Below, piece after piece: positions 32,340-43,399 of a DNA stretch of 64,000 nt. Source of the DNA: Selaginella tamariscina. Taxonomy: Eukaryota; Streptophyta; Lycopodiopsida; Selaginellales; Selaginellaceae. Where the stretch lies: positions 48,379-112,378 of the forward strand of contig PUQB01000714.1 of assembly GCA_003024785.1 (NCBI GenBank). The letters are read 5' to 3'. Within the stretch, counting starts at the first letter, position 1; each line of letters starts with the position of its first letter. The notes beneath the pieces were generated by a model, which was not told the DNA's origin, made no database searches, and was given only the letters and a program-made list of their open reading frames with translations. The position numbers were made by a program, and so were the translations under genes.

Positions 32340-33600
32340 CAGTTGATCGGGGATCAGCTATACAAGCGAGGAGGGATGACATACTTCAGAGATGCACACT
32401 AACCTAGGAAATTCCCGAGATTGTCGAGGCAGCTCACACAACACCAAGGGCAAGACACTTTGGGGGAGACAAAATGGCCAGGAAGATCCTACAAACCAAA
32501 CTTTGGTGGCTAACAATCTTCCAGGATGCCACCAAGGTAGCAAGGAGCTGTACCGATTGTCAACGAATAGGCAAACCCACGGTAGGCCAAGGCATGGAGT
32601 ACCACCCTTCGGTAGGAATGGTGGCATTTGAGAATTGGGGCCTGGACTTCATAGGGCCTATCAACCCAAGGGCCCATATGACACACTCTAGGTACATCGT
32701 AGTGGCAACGGACTACGACACAAAATGGTAAAAGCAAAGGCACTCAAGGAGGCAACGGTAGGACAGACAGCGAGGTTCATCTATACAAACGTTCTAACAC
32801 GGTTCGATTGCCTACTAGAGCTGGTGTCAAACCAGAGGAGCCACTTCATCAATGAGACTGTCCGAGAATTGGTCAATGCATTTGTCATGAAGCATCACAC
32901 GTCAACAGCCTACTATCCGTTGAATGTTGTCCGGTATGCCCATAACACTGATGGTAGCATTTCTTCCTATCACCTGGGTTCCCTATGGCAAAGCTTCCTC
33001 AAGATGGTGACTAGTACCTTGTTTGCAGGAATAGGCAAACCCACAATAGGCCGAGTCCACAAACAAGGTACTGGTCACCATCTTAAGGAAGCTTTGCCAC
33101 AAGGAACCCAGGCGATAGGAAGAAATGCTACCATTAGTGTTATGGGCGTATCGGACAACATTCAAAACCGCAAATGGAACAACACCCTTCTAGCTGGCCT
33201 ATGGTCTGGAGGCCATCATGCCATGGGAGTTCACCATACCCAACTTACGGATGAGCCTGGACCACAAGATCATGGACGAACCAGCGATTGCACGGAAAAG
33301 ACTAGAACAGCTAGAACAACTAGACAAAGTACAATTCCTAGCACAGTTGACAAGAGAAAACCATCAACAACAGACCAAACAAGCTAGGGATAGGAAAAAG
33401 AAACTTTGACAATATAAGCCAGGACAGTGGGTATGGTGGTTTAAGAAACTACAAGCACTTCGGAAAGGCAAGTTCCGGTCAGGATGGAAAGGACCATATG
33501 AGGTGCTAAAAACCTTTGACAATGGCATGATTCTATTGGGGGCCAATGGGCAGCCATTACAACAGAAGGTTAATGGCAACCACCTCAAGCCATACATTCA
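32340..33600 (+). pseudogene. pol: D integrase, disrupted by an inverted duplication
   Basis: The zinc end has CTDCQRIGKPT (Cys codons 32549 and 32558). The core starts with NWGLDFIGPINPR (Asp at 32645) and continues to LVSNQRSHFINE, where the second catalytic Asp is Asn (32830). Just after TAYYP the sequence turns into a 104-bp reversed copy of the following segment (32921-33024), a 36-bp spacer resembling the zinc-end GKPT region, and then the proper-sense copy (33061-33164). The Glu block was lost in this rearrangement. The C-terminal part is readable from 33405 (GQWVWWFKKLQAL, SGWKGPYEVL). Confidence 0.8.
32921..33164. repeat. 104-bp inverted duplication with 36-bp spacer
   Basis: Arms 32921-33024 and 33061-33164 pair at about 96 of 104 positions; all eight mismatches are transitions. 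The right arm is in the coding sense of integrase. The spacer (33025-33060) resembles plus-strand integrase sequence around 32562-32590. The pattern fits template switching during reverse transcription or repair. Confidence 0.9.
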
Positions 33601-34110
33601 CCCAACAAGAACCCCCACTCGGGGGAAACAAGAGAGAGAGGTAAAGCCCACGAACCTTAGGGGTGAAGGCATGACCGGAGTAGCAGTGTTAAGAACCAAG
33701 GGAAGGGCACTTAATGGGAGAGCGGGGACCCCAGTCCCACACGAGTGGCCAGCTCACAGGGTCACATGGTTCACGAGAGTGGACCACATGTGAGCACGTA
33801 AAATGGGGCAATAATGGCAGGCGGCACCATTAATGCCCTGATTATGGCGTGTGGAAGGACGCGCCGGGTGTATCTAGCAAGGTAGGCCGCCACGTAGGCA
33901 CCATCTTCGGAAGGACAACAGGGGTGAGCCAGGGCACACTCACTTTTCATGGAAAGATCGACCATTCCCCAGCATTAGGATGATTGAGTGGACCACGTAG
34001 AACAAGCCGGTGATAGCACGTTCGGGTGCGATATCAGGGCCAAGATAGGATCATGGAGCTCGTGACTCCCAGGTTCTCCAGATTTCAGGAGTTGATCAGC
34101 CAATGTTCAA
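33601..34110. other. D spacer between pol and the 3' ORF
   Basis: No convincing coding sequence. One short open stretch (33503-33793) is the tail of the integrase frame. The rest is non-coding and probably holds the leader of the 3' ORF. Confidence 0.4.
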
Positions 34111-34113
34111 AGG

Positions 34114-35874
34114 GTGCATAAGCAGATGCGACTACTCGGGCTTTTCAAGGCCCCATGGGGAGAAGTGGAGAAGCCAGGATTCACAGCGTGGGCTAGCCAT
34201 TTTATAGACAGTACAGCTAGAGACGGGGAAGACCAAGCGAGAGCTGTGGTTCAGACTAGGCAACTCCGCGGGCTTCTGCATCAATCTCAATCAGCTGGCC
34301 GCCATGTTCTGCCTACCAGAGAGTGGCACACTCTTGGAAGACCTAGAGGAACCCAAACGCTAGTGGTTCCCACCAATCGGGATGAAATAGCAATGTCCAA
34401 ACTCTCCATATAGGAAGGGGATGACATGGATGAGTTCCTGGCACTTATAGTGTTTATATTCACCGGAAGAAAAAGAGAGGCGTGTCGCCACGCAACTGGC
34501 GAATGCCCTTTGTAGTGCTTGGGAAGGAGTCGTTGTGGATTGGGCGGACTGCCTCAGGCACTACATGATCCCGGCCTTGACTCACAGCATCAACAAGATC
34601 TGGAAGGGAACCAGACAAAGACTCATGACGGCAAGCCACTTCAGCGTGATGATCAGTCAAAGCCCGACTCCCCTACCAGAGCAATTCTACTCGAACACCA
34701 TCAGAGAGTTGGGGGCAGAAGAACAGGTGGGCCCCAGCCAAACCGATGAAGGGAAACAACCAGACACACTAGAGTCTTCACGGAAACGTGCAAGAGAAAG
34801 ATTCCCCTACGGAGTAAGCCAGGGGAAGAGGACCATGGGAAAAGGAGCAGAGGGCTTCCACCACGGGCCCCCACCGCAGTTCCTGGAGCAGAGGCCCACC
34901 AACCCAAGGGTTGTGGAACACAGGGGAGTGTTCCACCAGCCCCTTGCAGGCCAACAATGTGGACAGCGAGGAAGACACAGGTAACATGATGAAGGGGACG
35001 TACAAATACTTTAACGCAAAGGGGCTATGGACCACTATAGTGCATATGGAACTGTCCAAGGCCTTTGATCAAATCCGAAGTCCGTAGCGGTGTACGATGA
35101 TTTGGATCTCCTGGGAGTAACCACAAAACACGACGCAATAATACAGCAGCTCATGAACAGAGATCGAACTACTCAAAAGGAGGCCCAGGAGTACTCGAAC
35201 CAACTTCTTAAGGGAGTCCACCTATGGGAGATCGTGGAAGCCGGGAGGAAGCAAGCAGAGGAGACGTGTCAATAGTTGACCGACATCTTGGATCAACTTC
35301 AGATCAAGTACGACCACATCCAAAAGCTCCACGACCAACTAGGACGAGAATTTGAGCAGGTCATAGCAGAGAAGGAGCAACAAGTTTTTGAGCTCGGCTC
35401 CACACTTGAGCAGTGTGAGGTAGAGCTCATCCGGGTTCACCAGAAGCTGGCCGTGGCCAAAGAAGAGCTGCACCAAGCCACCAGCCAGCTCAAAGTCATC
35501 TCTGCATCCTCCTCGGAGAGACCCACGCCCAAGTCATATGGAGCTCTATAACCATCTCCCCACTCGTGGAACACCGACTGGCCGAAAGACCCACAGGACT
35601 CAACACAGGACCATCAGGGAGCTAGAGGTACACACCCAGCTATAGGCTCAACTCCTCATGGCAAGGGAACAGGAGCTGCAATACTCGCGAGAACGAACTT
35701 AGGACCTGGAGGATCAGCTCAAGCAGGTTCGGGAGCAATAGGCAGGGTCCGAGGCAAAGCTCCAGCGGGTGATCGCGCTACGGGAGGCAACCATCACCAC
35801 GCTGAAGACCAGACAAGCCACAACGGAGAACGAAATCGCCATGTATCTGGAGCTCCACGGGGCGGATGTCTAGA
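34114..35874 (+). pseudogene. D 3' accessory ORF: globular part followed by coiled coil
   Basis: Unknown function; conserved in element E. Across frameshifts: GLFKAPWGEVEKPGF, then LGNSAGFCINLNQLAAMFCL (about 34255-34330), FTGRKRE, AWEGVVVDWADCLRHYMIPA (about 34520-34580). Then TYKYFNAKGLW (about 35000) and the 61-codon stretch 35090-35275 (YDDLDLLGV). A 91-codon coiled coil at 35276-35551 (EKEQQVFELGSTLEQCEVEL) continues past a stop as AREQELQYSRERT to about 35874. E repeats the AWEGV, YNDLGLL and REQELQ blocks in the same order. A capsid-accessory or envelope-position protein is possible; no membrane segment is evident. Confidence 0.55.
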
Positions 35875-35919
35875 GCACATGGCCCGAGGACCTGCCAACA
35901 AATAAGTCCGGCATTTGGT

Positions 35920-36592
35920 TGATGGTGGTCAGACACCGTCAAATGGCCAGCCGGCATGGACGTGCAACGAGATGAAGTGCTGGAGAATGATGGTACCACA
36001 AGTACGAACTAATGGCGACAAATGTTAGGCGACCAGCGTAACCAGGCGTAGATCTAATCATTTGGACCAACTACCTAGGGTACGCAGGACAACATGCGTG
36101 AGAGAGGCGCATAAATGAGACAAACAGGACTCTGTCACAAGGCAGCAGACCAGTAGGAAAGTGCCACCTGTACCTAGGTCTAGTGTTAGGCGACCCACTA
36201 TATAAGCAGGAAGGCTGGTAGTGGGTCAGGGTCTTTTTGGAGTCAAGTCTGTGTCTTGTATCTTGCTCCTTTGTTGGAGATAGTTTGTACTCAGACATGC
36301 ATTATAATATATCCATACTCCTTCTATTCACCTTACAAGCAAGGATTCCCCGCTTGTCCCACTCCTAGGCTAAGCAACACTCTCTGCCAAACCACCATAG
36401 TAGAACACCCCTACCCTGTACAAGGACCCTCGCGGCGTTCGGATAGAGGCCATCCAACACTTTCTAGTACTTCCAAGGTAAGCCGGCTTGCCGGTTCGAA
36501 CCCCCAGTTGGACGCTCTCCACAGCGTCTTGGCGAGACCACTGAGGCTTTCTGAGAAGCACCACATCTGGCCTATGGAGTCTTCGACGACTA
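35920..36592 (+). repeat. 3' LTR of D
   Basis: 673 bp, with about 80 bp near 35995-36080 that the 5' LTR lacks. TATATAAGC near 36200 is a likely TATA box. Confidence 0.85.
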
Positions 36593-36599
36593 GTGGGCA

Positions 36600-36900
36600 G
36601 AAACAAGTTAAAAAGAGTGTTAATAAATGGAGGAGTTCATGTGTGAATTTTATTAAAGAGGGTGAGTGTAAAAGGATAAGTTTATAACCAATCCAACCTG
36701 CCCCATTTAACCTTAAAATGGCTTATCAACGAAGTGTAAGGCCACTATACATAGTGAGAGCAGTCACCATATCTGTTAAAGGACTTAAATTCAAAATATC
36801 CTTAATAGTCCTATGAATGGAAGGATAAGACGCAACATATACTATGTTGTTGGCCCGACCTTGGCTTAAGATTGCTAGGAACTTGTCCATCATAATCACC
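36600..36900 (+). pseudogene. aspartic protease fragment on the plus strand inside G
   Basis: Right of D, the plus strand encodes NGGVHVNFIKEG-like sequence, FNLKMAYQRSVRPL, GLKFKISLIVL and TMLLARPWLK, in the order of a Tat-type protease (IDGG, MADQ, LLGRPWL). The catalytic Asp is Asn. Three stops. This is opposite to the gag of G, so it is either a separate older fragment or evidence that the interior of G was rearranged. Confidence 0.55.
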
Positions 36901-37379
36901 TTCATATAATACTTCCTTATTCATTTTACAAATTGTATATCTCCACTCGAAGGTGATGTTTGTTGAACCAGACTTAATGCATTTAATATCTGATTTCTTA
37001 TATAAGGAGTTACCTATATCAACTATCCAAGCGTAACTTTTACCTCCTGATTTATAGCTGGTGATACATGGAGTCCATTGTTTTATCCTGTAATGGTAAA
37101 AATGAAAAACCTTGTTTACCTTTGTTTATAGCACCTTTGTTTATACCATCTAATTCATTATCATCCAACCTTTTCGGTCAGGATTTTGCTTCTGCTCGTT
37201 TACATTTTCCTATAACAAGCCCACCTTCTTGTTAGGAATAGTACCTATCTCTTCTTCTCTATAACAAGAATATTCCTTCTCATTCCTTTGAAGAGCTATA
37301 ACTGCCCTCGCAATGGGTGGATACTCATCTTTCCCTCCTCTATTTGAATTAGCCTGTTGTAGGCTGCACATTACTCATC
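36901..37379. other. G interior without a recognised gene
   Basis: On the minus strand a short readable block (KSYAWIVDIGNSLYKKSD near 37010-37065) could be a degenerate protease or linker region of G. Otherwise there are stops in all frames. Confidence 0.3.
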
Positions 37380-38560
37380 CTAGTGGAAGTAGGAGGCTGT
37401 ACATTCTCCTAGGACATTCCCTAAAGAGATATCCTATTTCACCACATGTATAACACACTTGAGAAGGAAAATTCCTACCCTGTGGTCCTTATTTATCACT
37501 TGTTTAATTATATTGTTCATTTCTACCTCTTTGACCTTGATAAGGTCTTTCTTCTCATTTATATTGTTTATTATTTCTTTCTTTATAAGATGTATCTTTT
37601 TGTCGTCCATTATATGGATCAATTCTTTCTCTATAATACCTATCCTCTCTGTTTTCGTAAAGAAACATCATTCTTTCTCTCATAATATCCATTGTTCCTA
37701 TTTTAAGAAAGAATCTTATTTCTTCTGCCATATGATATTTATTTCTGTTCTCATAAGGAATAGAATTATCATCCCTATCATTCCCATGGTTCCTATTAGG
37801 TGGGAACCTTCTAGGAGGTGGACGTTCATCCATTCTTTGTTCTCTCTCTATACGAGCCACATTTTGATTCAGGAAATGTTTGCAATTCCGAGCCACATGT
37901 TCTTCCTTTCCACATATTTGGCATATAGGTCCACCACTATATGGCTAGGATTATTACATTTAGTGCACCATACTTTTGCCTTTTTCTCTTCCTTAACTGT
38001 CATTCCTCTTAAAGTTTTCATCATTTAAGCTGTGCTTTCTCATCTATTGGATATTTATGAACCTTTACTACATCAACTTCCTTTTCCTCTTCATCAGAGG
38101 ATTCTTCCTTTCTTCCATATACTTTCAACTTTCCTTCTAAATCTTTTCTATTTGCCTTCTCTTCTTCTCATATATTTTTAATTGATTAATGAGATCCTCT
38201 CTATCCTTTTCATTGATAGTGAGTGCTAATCTCTATATGGTTTTAGCAACCCTTGCTTATACCATTGCAATAAGGCATCCATCTTTACATATGCCTTACA
38301 CTTTTTCTCATGTTTCTTAAAACGGTGTGTATATTCATTTATCTTTTCTGTTTTGCCTTGAAGGATAGTCCTTAACTTCTCTAAATGTTCCTCCGGCAAT
38401 TCCTCCTTTCTGAAATATTCCTTAAAAGCATCAGTAACCTTCTGATAATCCTCTCTGACTTCCTTTTCTAAATCATAATACCAATCAGAGGCATTTCCTT
38501 TCAATGTATGTGGAAATATAAGTAACTTTTCTACATTCGTCACCTTTTACAGTTTTACTA
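37380..38560 (-). pseudogene. gag: G gag
   Basis: The capsid block 38543-38226 is open for 105 codons: LLIFPHTLKGNASDWYYDLE, then FRKEELPEEHLEKLRTILQG and KINEYTHRFKKHEKKC, a clear retrotransposon gag domain. After a low-complexity Lys/Glu region come a degenerate Cys cluster (CTKCNNPSH, about 37965), a knuckle CQICGKEEHVARNC (about 37920-37880), a long Arg/Asp-rich open stretch (37896-37555) and a last knuckle CYTCGEIGYLFREC (about 37450-37410) whose His is Tyr. The first His-type residue spacing is standard. Several frameshifts. Confidence 0.75.
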
Positions 38561-39126
38561 CCTCTTCAAACTATTGTAAATGTCTTTTTGGATTCTCTTT
38601 CTTTCATGCAGAGAATGTGGGATACATCATCGTACCCCAAACATTCTCGAGAAAAATGCTATTTAATAATCCTTTGCTCTGGTGTACTTCCTCTTACACC
38701 TTCCTCCCTTCCTCTTAGGGAGTTCTCAAGGAGATCCTTCTCCTTGCAATCTCAATATATGAACAGCACTCCTTCCCTTCCTCTCAGTCTCCTCTAAACC
38801 AGCTTTGATACTGCCTCCAATTCTCTGATCAGCCTCACATTTCTGTATTGTTTCTGCAATATCCTCTACTATCTTCCAAGGATATTTTGACATCTATTTC
38901 GTTAGTTTCAGTTTCTGTTGGCAGCACTCTATTGGCTGCCTTTGGTTCCTTTGATCAGTTAATGCTGATCAAGATGATGGTTCTCCAAGGCTCCATTCAT
39001 TCCTTCTCCTATACACATCCGGCTCTACACCTTCTGAATCATTTTCAAAATGAAATTTTGTCACTTTAACCTCTTTTCTTAATGAATGCTAACATTGCAA
39101 TGGCAAAATCCCTCCATGGTGCCAAA

Positions 39127-39677
39127 TGTTAAACAAGAAAATAGGAGAACCTCACTGTTTCCTGTCTAACCATTTCCTTTTCTCAACCGTCAAGAAAGGC
39201 TATACACTTTCTTTTCATCAATTCTCAACACACACACATATATATATATATCAAATCACCTTCTCTTCAATCCCACAATGACTGGTCTCCAAAGTCAAGG
39301 GCAAGAATAGATTTTGGCTATTGCCTTGTTAGATACATTCATTAAGAGTATACATATTACACACACAAGATCTTATAATATGCACCTTCAGTTCTAACAT
39401 GAATACAAGAGAACAAAGTGTGAAGACTCTCTCTCTCATGCTAGAACTTCTTGGTGGAGACCCCTTCTTCCTTGCCCTAACTGCTCTTAACTACCCTTTT
39501 TCTTGCCACATCATCATTTTCCTTCCAAGACTTTCTTTTCCTTTTCCTTACTCCCTTTTCCTCTCGATAAGGATTTTCCTCCTTCATAGCTTTTCCTTTC
39601 ATGCTTACTACAGACCTTCCTACCCTTATTCTCTCCACAGTAGGATGTCCTATACTCCTAATATTTTACGTTTAATA
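39127..39677 (-). repeat. 5' LTR of G
   Basis: Starts TGTTAAAC and ends TTTAATA on the plus strand. Contains (CA)n(TA)n near 39225-39250. GGCGT follows at 39678-39682. Confidence 0.85.
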
Positions 39678-39682
39678 GGCGT

Positions 39683-40736
39683 GATAGTCCACATCTTAGA
39701 AAATAGTGTCATATAAGATGTGACAGTAGGCTAAATGGCACATAATACAATGCTCGAGGCACACCCTTTAGGGTTGTTTCATAGGCTCAATGCCAAGGGG
39801 TTGGATATTCTAGAAAGCAAGTATGCTTGTGCTCACATTAGGGTGCTAAGCCTTCGGAATTCATTCAAGAAAGGCTAGGTCTCTTAATTGGATGTGCTAT
39901 TGGCACACTTGGTAAGGAGAGGGTCTTCTCCTTGGGGTCTAAGGGCTAAACAACCTAAACTCATTAGCAAAAGCCCATTCATGAGGCACTCGCAAGGTTG
40001 TATACTTAAAGTTATTCAAACCTAGCATTGGGAGTTACTTAGCAGAACACTCATGTCTACCTATGGCGCACACTCATGTTCTCACTAAGTATTAACCCTA
40101 AGTCTAAGGTATGACTTGGCCACTCAAACCCTTAAGGGTTAATTGTGGATCAAAGTACTCCTTATTGCCCAAAAGGGGTTGTACTCTTGGATGAGGGTGA
40201 TTTCTCATGGAATGAGTGACAAGGCCTTAGCTTTGTCACGAGGGTATGTGTGGTACACATCTCGTTAGTGGGGTTAAAGCATGAGCTTGTTTAGGTCTCC
40301 TAGGGCAGGATCGTAAAGTTTACTCGGGTTATTCTCTAGGGTTTAGAGGGTACTCATTCTAGGGGACTTAGGTAGGATCCTAAGTCTCATGCCTATTTAA
40401 ACATCTGAATCAGACTCTTAGGGTTATCTTGAAAGACTTAGCGTTGTTCACATAGGGTGTTAACGCCAGATGGCCACTTGGCATCACTTTGGGTTAAAAC
40501 TTAACCAAGCTCAAAGCCTCCTTAATAAACTTGTCCTAAGGATATGCTATCACAAATTCATCCACCAAAGTTCTAAGTTCTTAAAGTATTCTCACTTTTG
40601 ATTAACACATCTATATTTTGCGCGAAGAGTTGGTCTTGAGATTTATAGCTCTTTAGAGAACACCTACTTGGTAAGCTGGTGTGGGTTATGGACTCTAATG
40701 GTGAAGGTAGCACTTAGAAGGCAACTTTCTAAATTG
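39683..40736 (+). other. C' leader remnant (old C-like element) right of G
   Basis: Non-coding. Near 40605-40690 the order TTAACACATCTATATTTTGC, AGAGTTGGTC, GAGAACACCTACTTGG, GTGTGGGTTATGG parallels the C leader at 12090-12185 (TTAACATGTCTGTATTCTGC, AGAGTTTGATC, GAGAACACTTGCTCAG). With the C-like LTR at 25462-25890 this suggests G jumped into the leader of an old C relative. Confidence 0.45.
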
Positions 40737-40920
40737 TATGCTAGGTTACTTTACCCTACTCATGCTAGGTTACTTTACCTTATGGTTGTCTAGGTTACTT
40801 TATTTTATGTTGTCTAGGTTACTTATTTTATGTTTGCCTAGGTTACTTTACCTTACGGATGCCCATGTTACTTTACCTTATACTTGCGCTGGTTAATTTA
40901 CCAAATACTTCTATAAGACA
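40737..40920. repeat. minisatellite, unit about 25-30 bp (CTAGGTTACTTTACC)
   Basis: Seven degenerate copies of a unit containing CTAGGTTACTTTACCTTATG with variable spacers TTGTC or TTTGC. Similar to the GGTTACTTTACC segment in the C LTR (near 11897), so it may have arisen from C-family sequence. Confidence 0.8.
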
Positions 40921-42019
40921 TGGCAAGTTACTTTGTTCCAACTTACAAACTAAGTCTTGTGAAGTGGATCATGTGATATGCTAAGTTTGCACATTATTGA
41001 AAAATTTTCTTCTTCTTTAAGGTGCATGAAATTGTGATAACACATGATTGAAAATGTGACAATATTTATTGCGTTTTGGCTTAGATCAAGTTTCAATGTT
41101 GGATTTGGCAATAGTGTTCAAACAAGAAAAGGCTTATGTTCAAATGTGCATCTTTGACTTTTGAAAGAAGGACATATTCAAATATAAAAATGAACATTAC
41201 ATTTTAACAGAAAGTGCGAAATGAGTTCTTACTATAGCGCATGTTTTCAAGAGTATAACTTAAGAAGCAAGCTATAGTGTTGGACTTATGGTACGACAAA
41301 AATTCAGGTATTAACATATGATCAATATGTTAAGTGGTTAGTCCAAAAATGTAATATAGTTAAAATATTGTATGATGTTCGCAGTATTTTGATAATGCTA
41401 GCTACAAGTAACATTAGGTTGATTGTATTGCTAAATTCAAGTCCTTTGATTTGAACAAAGTATAATATAAAATCTTAATTAGTTATAAGCGTGCACTTTG
41501 TGTTCAAGTTAGATAACTTGGCTAACTTGATTATAATTGTATTTCACATGAGATCATAAATTAGACTTGGGATAATAGCTTGTCAATTTAGCATTCTTAT
41601 CGATACAATTTTGAGCATCATCTACCAGAAACAAAAGTGTTGAAAATATATGTTTACATTTTTTGTTTATTGAGTATAAGACTTGCATAGTGAAAGCGTT
41701 TGGTGCACACTTGTGCATTTCATTAAAGAAATTAAACTAATCAATCCCCATATTACAAACAACGTTACAAATTTCAGGCTTAAAGAGTTAATAATGAACA
41801 TCATTAAAAAAAAAAACATCCAAACATGTATCACGCAAAGGAAAAGGGTACATAGTTTTATCTCAAAATAAGGTTAATTCTTTTGTTAACAAGAGCATTA
41901 AGTTGAAGATCTCTATTTTGTTCAAACACTAAGTAAGAAAGCTTATTAATTTTATTCAATATGTTGAGAATATCTATGATGTAGGAATGTTCAAGTATAT
42001 GTGGGTTTTGGTGCATGTA
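40921..42019. other. AT-rich non-coding host sequence
   Basis: No ORF above 62 codons and no repeat match seen. It continues beyond B2 at 46777-47462 and beyond F1 at 52723. ATGTA (42015-42019) is the B2 target. Confidence 0.5.
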
Positions 42020-42233
42020 TGTTAGACACCACTACGTACAAATTAGAGACCCTCACAAAACCACCCGACCTCCCCCAAGCTATCTCTAATCTCCACACGC
42101 TGCTTTCCAAAAAGCTTCCAATATTAGGGTGTCTTCTTTAGATCTATATCCTTCTTTTATATCTACATATAACCTTTCGAGAATATTCTGGCTTATACCT
42201 TATGGAGAATATTCTTTTATTTTATACGGGTCA
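42020..42233 (-). repeat. 3' LTR of B2
   Basis: Same family as the B LTRs (CCTCACAAAACCACCC core). Contains two GAATATTC palindromes like B. Confidence 0.85.
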
Positions 42234-42299
42234 TTCTCCCCCCTTGTCCTCAAGGGCAATATAACTTTATTCAACTAGTCCTATATCATTAGCCACATA

Positions 42300-43270
42300 C
42301 ATCCATAAAGAATCTACCTGGGACTTGTTCCTTGTGAGTACTCTCTTTAACTGGCTAACATGAAACACTGGGTGCACCCTCACTCCTTCTGACAACTATA
42401 GTCAATATGTCACCTTACTAATACACTCCAGAATCTCATAAGGACCTAAGTACTTGGGACGACTTATCACTACGTCCCTTTCGTAAGACCACAATAGTGT
42501 TCTGCCTTACATGTGTGGCAAATACTACTCAGAGATATACAGAATCTCCCACCTGGAATTCTCAGAAGCTTATGTGCTCATTAGCAAACTTAACATCTCA
42601 GTTCTGAGCTGCTTGTAAAATTCTAAATGTTCTTAAGTTCAACACTCAAATCTTTAGCTTCCTCATCCATGTTGCCCTAGACCTTCTTACTTGCTAACCC
42701 CAGCTCAAAAACTGTCTTGGGATGTTGTCCAAACATAGCATAGTATAGCCTCATTCCAATCCCATTAGTGCACCTCATCATATATTTTAGAACTTGGTTT
42801 ATCCTCTCTATTTGCCCATCTGTTTTGGGATGATCTCTGCTACAAAACTTAAGCTTCACTTCCATGCACTTAGAAAAGCCTCTCCAAAAGCTAGAAGTGA
42901 ACTTGGAGTCCCGATCACTTATAATATCATTTAAAAATTTGTGGATAGGAAATACATGTTGTAAATACATCATATCCAACTCGAATGCATTCATATTCTT
43001 CCTTAACGGAACTAGCTTGACAAACTTTTTCAACCTGCACACATGTTTTTTTGCCTCTGTGTCCTTGGTAAATGAGTGACAAAGTCCATAGAGATACGGC
43101 CCCATCGCTTATCTGGAATAAGTAATGGTACTAATAGGCCACCTGGTTTCTCCCTGGGCACCTTTACTTGCTGACACTTGTCACAAGTCTTGCAGTACTC
43201 TATGATATCAACTATCATATTCCTCTAGTAGAACTTCCTCTTAATCAACTCACGTTTTCCTCCCCCCCCA
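42300..43270 (-). pseudogene. pol: B2 integrase
   Basis: The zinc end reads EYCKTCDKCQQVKVPREKP (43218-43030), then SMDFVTHLPRTQ (first Asp). The core at 43105-42677 has ISDRDSKFTSSFWRGF (second Asp) and DHPKTDGQIERINQ (Glu), then YYAMFGQHPKTVFELGL. The C-terminal region to about 42330 is broken. One frameshift lies between the first Asp block and the rest. All three catalytic residues can be seen, but not in one frame. Confidence 0.8.
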
Positions 43271-43399
43271 AAAATGACTAGCCTGCAGGCGATCATGATG
43301 AAAATATAGTACCTGGTTGATCAAATGGTCCACATGAGGAAGATACACACGGCTATTGTAGTACAAAACTCCATCCTAAAATGAGAATGTTGGCTCTAT

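Larger units (their letters stand above)
26999..36592 (+). mobile_element. element D: Tat/Athila-like Ty3/gypsy with long 3' coiled-coil ORF
   Basis: LTRs at 26999-27584 and 35920-36592 begin TGATGGTGG and end GACCA/GACTA, with near-identical flanks GTGGT and GTGGG. Order on the plus strand: gag, protease, RT, RNase H, integrase, then about 2.2 kb holding an extra ORF before the 3' LTR. Relative to a complete element, the N-terminal half of RT is missing and integrase contains an inverted duplication. GC content is clearly higher than in the host element G. Confidence 0.85.
25903..39677 (-). mobile_element. element G: LTR retroelement with gag but no recognisable RT, split by D
   Basis: Two LTRs of about 545 bp (25903-26444, 39127-39677) are roughly 90% alike and start TGTTAAA; the right one ends TTTAATA, an inverted match. 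The 5-bp duplication GGCGT is exact (25898-25902, 39678-39682). Gag lies on the minus strand next to the right LTR, whose inner flank carries a primer-site-like TTTGGCACCATGG (minus), so G reads right to left. Apart from D, the interior is about 3 kb and shows no RT, RNase H or integrase, so G is probably non-autonomous. Confidence 0.8.
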
